This document shows positions 62,556-64,000 of a stretch of 64,000 nucleotides of DNA, piece by piece. Source of the stretch: Acanthacorydalis orientalis. Lineage: Eukaryota; Arthropoda; Insecta; Megaloptera; Corydalidae. Below the pieces are notes generated by a model. The model saw only the letters and a program-made list of their open reading frames with translations, was not told the DNA's origin and did no database searches. How positions within the stretch are numbered: position 1 is the first letter of the stretch; each line of letters begins with the position of its first letter. A program made the translations under genes and the position numbers. Location of the stretch: the NCBI GenBank assembly GCA_034766995.1, contig CM068313.1, positions 29,270,825 to 29,334,824 of the forward strand, given 5' to 3'.

Positions 62556-62556
<1 letters not shown>

Positions 62557-62594
<38 letters not shown>
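62557..62594. repeat. (TA)n microsatellite
   Basis: Pure TA run followed by CATACATATA. Confidence 0.96.
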
Positions 62595-62598
<4 letters not shown>

Positions 62599-64000
62599 CA
62601 TATATTGTTTTTGACCATCTATGCATGAAACATTAGTATATAAATATGTATAATTTACATTGAAATAATTCTTTTAATAAAGATTAGTTTAAGTGATTGT
62701 TATTTACATGGTTCGAAAATAATATAATAGTGTTATGTAGTCTATACCGTGAATAAATTAGGTTAATAATAATTATATTACTTAATAATAAGGAAATGAA
62801 ATTTCAGAGTTAAAAAAACAACATAAGAATGAAAATATTACTGACATTATTGATGATAAAGTGTAAGTTTTTATTAATTTAAAAATACAAATAAATATTT
62901 TGTGAATAGAAAACAAATTCAGTTCATTGAATTTAGATTAATAATTGGATTACTATAAGTTTTTTTGAAAAATCTTAAGTACTGCTCTCAATGGTTTGCA
63001 TATTTTCTTTATCTTAATTTAATTAAAATTTAACTTTTAGATCCATATCTTAAAGTATCTTTTTTAGAGAAAATTGTCTAATTTTCAAAGTCAAAAACTT
63101 TTAAATTTTTTATTGCGAAGTTTAACTGACAATGATTAGTAATTGAATAAAATTTACACAACTGAAATAAGATTTGATTGTCAGAGAAAAAAATCACAAA
63201 ATAATTGGGAATATATATATATCAGAACTAAGATTTGATTAATTTTTTAAATTGTGAATTATTTTAAAATATTTCCAGAAGAGGGACTAAATTCAAATTA
63301 AAGAATTATAATGATATTGTAGGAAATGGTTATTAGGCGAGATACAATAAATTGTTTACATTAATTAAATATAATAAAATGGATTATGTGATAAGAAAAG
63401 AATTAAAATTAGTACATAATTTTAAATATTGCAGATAGACAACTACATATATTGCAAAGTTAGATATATTACAAAGATATCTTAGACTATTAGTATCGAG
63501 AAACGAACTGAAATTATGATTTAAAAAAATGTGCATATACATAACATTAATTCGTTTTTAATAGAACTTTAAATGTTTATTATAGATATAAAACATCCAT
63601 GTTAACATCGGTTTTAAAAAAAGCTTTTGATTTATTTAATGTCTACTCAGTATTTCAACAACTGATTGAAATAAGAGTTCATCAAAGTGAAACAAAGGTA
63701 CGATAATAATTATTGTATAAAAAACTCATTCATAGAAGTATTAAATATATATCCGTAATATATTATAATGAGTATCGATTGTACGATTCATAAAGTATTA
63801 GATTATATCAGAGCACTTTAGAATGACTACTATAAGGACGTAACCATATTAATGTTCTTGTAGAAAATAAATACTATAAAAACGATTTTATCTCTCTCTG
63901 AATAAAAACATACACGTCTGCAGAGTTATATTTTACCATTATAAGTGATTATGAAGATCATAAAATATGTTTAAATTTATTGTCAATAATAAATCTTTTT
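62595..64000. other. AT-rich non-coding stretch
   Basis: No gene recognised. A frame of about 53 codons ending at a TAA near 63703 is of chance length. Confidence 0.5.

Noticed and set aside
63550..63705. Short exon-like frame with an AG before and AAG-GTACGA after
   Set aside because: About 53 codons open, which is common by chance at this AT content; no recognisable peptide.

Overview
This window looks like an AT-rich (by eye about three quarters A+T) non-coding stretch of an arthropod, most likely insect, nuclear genome. No host protein-coding gene can be supported. Apart from one retrotransposon frame, the open frames of 60 or more codons look like chance: they are about as many as expected in both strands of sequence this AT-rich, and many are simple read-through of (TA)n tracts giving Tyr-Ile runs. 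No rRNA, tRNA, CRISPR array or bacterial-style operon is visible. The insect assignment rests on the two non-LTR retrotransposon remnants and possible tRNA-derived SINE pieces; the order cannot be fixed.

Three kinds of sequence alternate. (1) About 70 dinucleotide arrays, mostly (TA)n of 20-120 bp with some (CA)n, (GA)n and (CT)n compounds, lie on average about 1 kb apart. Two sit at the centre of long perfect palindromes (9463-9556 and 11328-11393). (2) AT-rich filler carries nothing recognisable. (3) More than 30 islands of more balanced composition, 100-700 bp long, show no convincing reading frame but are rich in short palindromes and motifs resembling transcription-factor sites (E-boxes, nuclear-receptor half sites, homeodomain, POU, forkhead and TCF-like words). 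The clearest are 3165-3430, 7960-8520, 12890-13140, 13980-14240, 15270-15730, 19380-19720, 20930-21260, 24590-24960, 26920-27160, 31260-31930, 34230-34500, 37450-38010, 43340-43540, 44210-44660, 48480-48850, 49910-50170, 54960-55230 and 61740-62540. This layout resembles the intergenic or intronic regulatory landscape of a developmental gene, but that is inference; cross-species alignment or chromatin data would decide it.

Mobile DNA is sparse. At 11388-11916 (+) is the 5'-truncated 3' end of an RTE-like non-LTR retrotransposon. Its reading frame is still uninterrupted and ends in a (TGA)n tail set between (TA)n tracts. At 29850-30743 (-) is an older, stop-riddled, 5'-truncated non-LTR element. 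It keeps a YADD reverse-transcriptase box and a (GAA)n tail, and an exact 13-bp target-site duplication delimits it. Two weaker tRNA-derived SINE candidates lie at 1400-1495 and 22925-23000.

The structures most worth checking are the 94-bp perfect palindrome, a 21-bp-arm hairpin at 33383-33438, a 15-bp-arm hairpin at 34631-34669, a phased 9-nt repeat of TAGGT in a half-site-rich island at 34381-34479, an AGGTCA/TGACCT palindrome at 45387-45419, and a TGACA/TGTCA cluster at 55013-55062.
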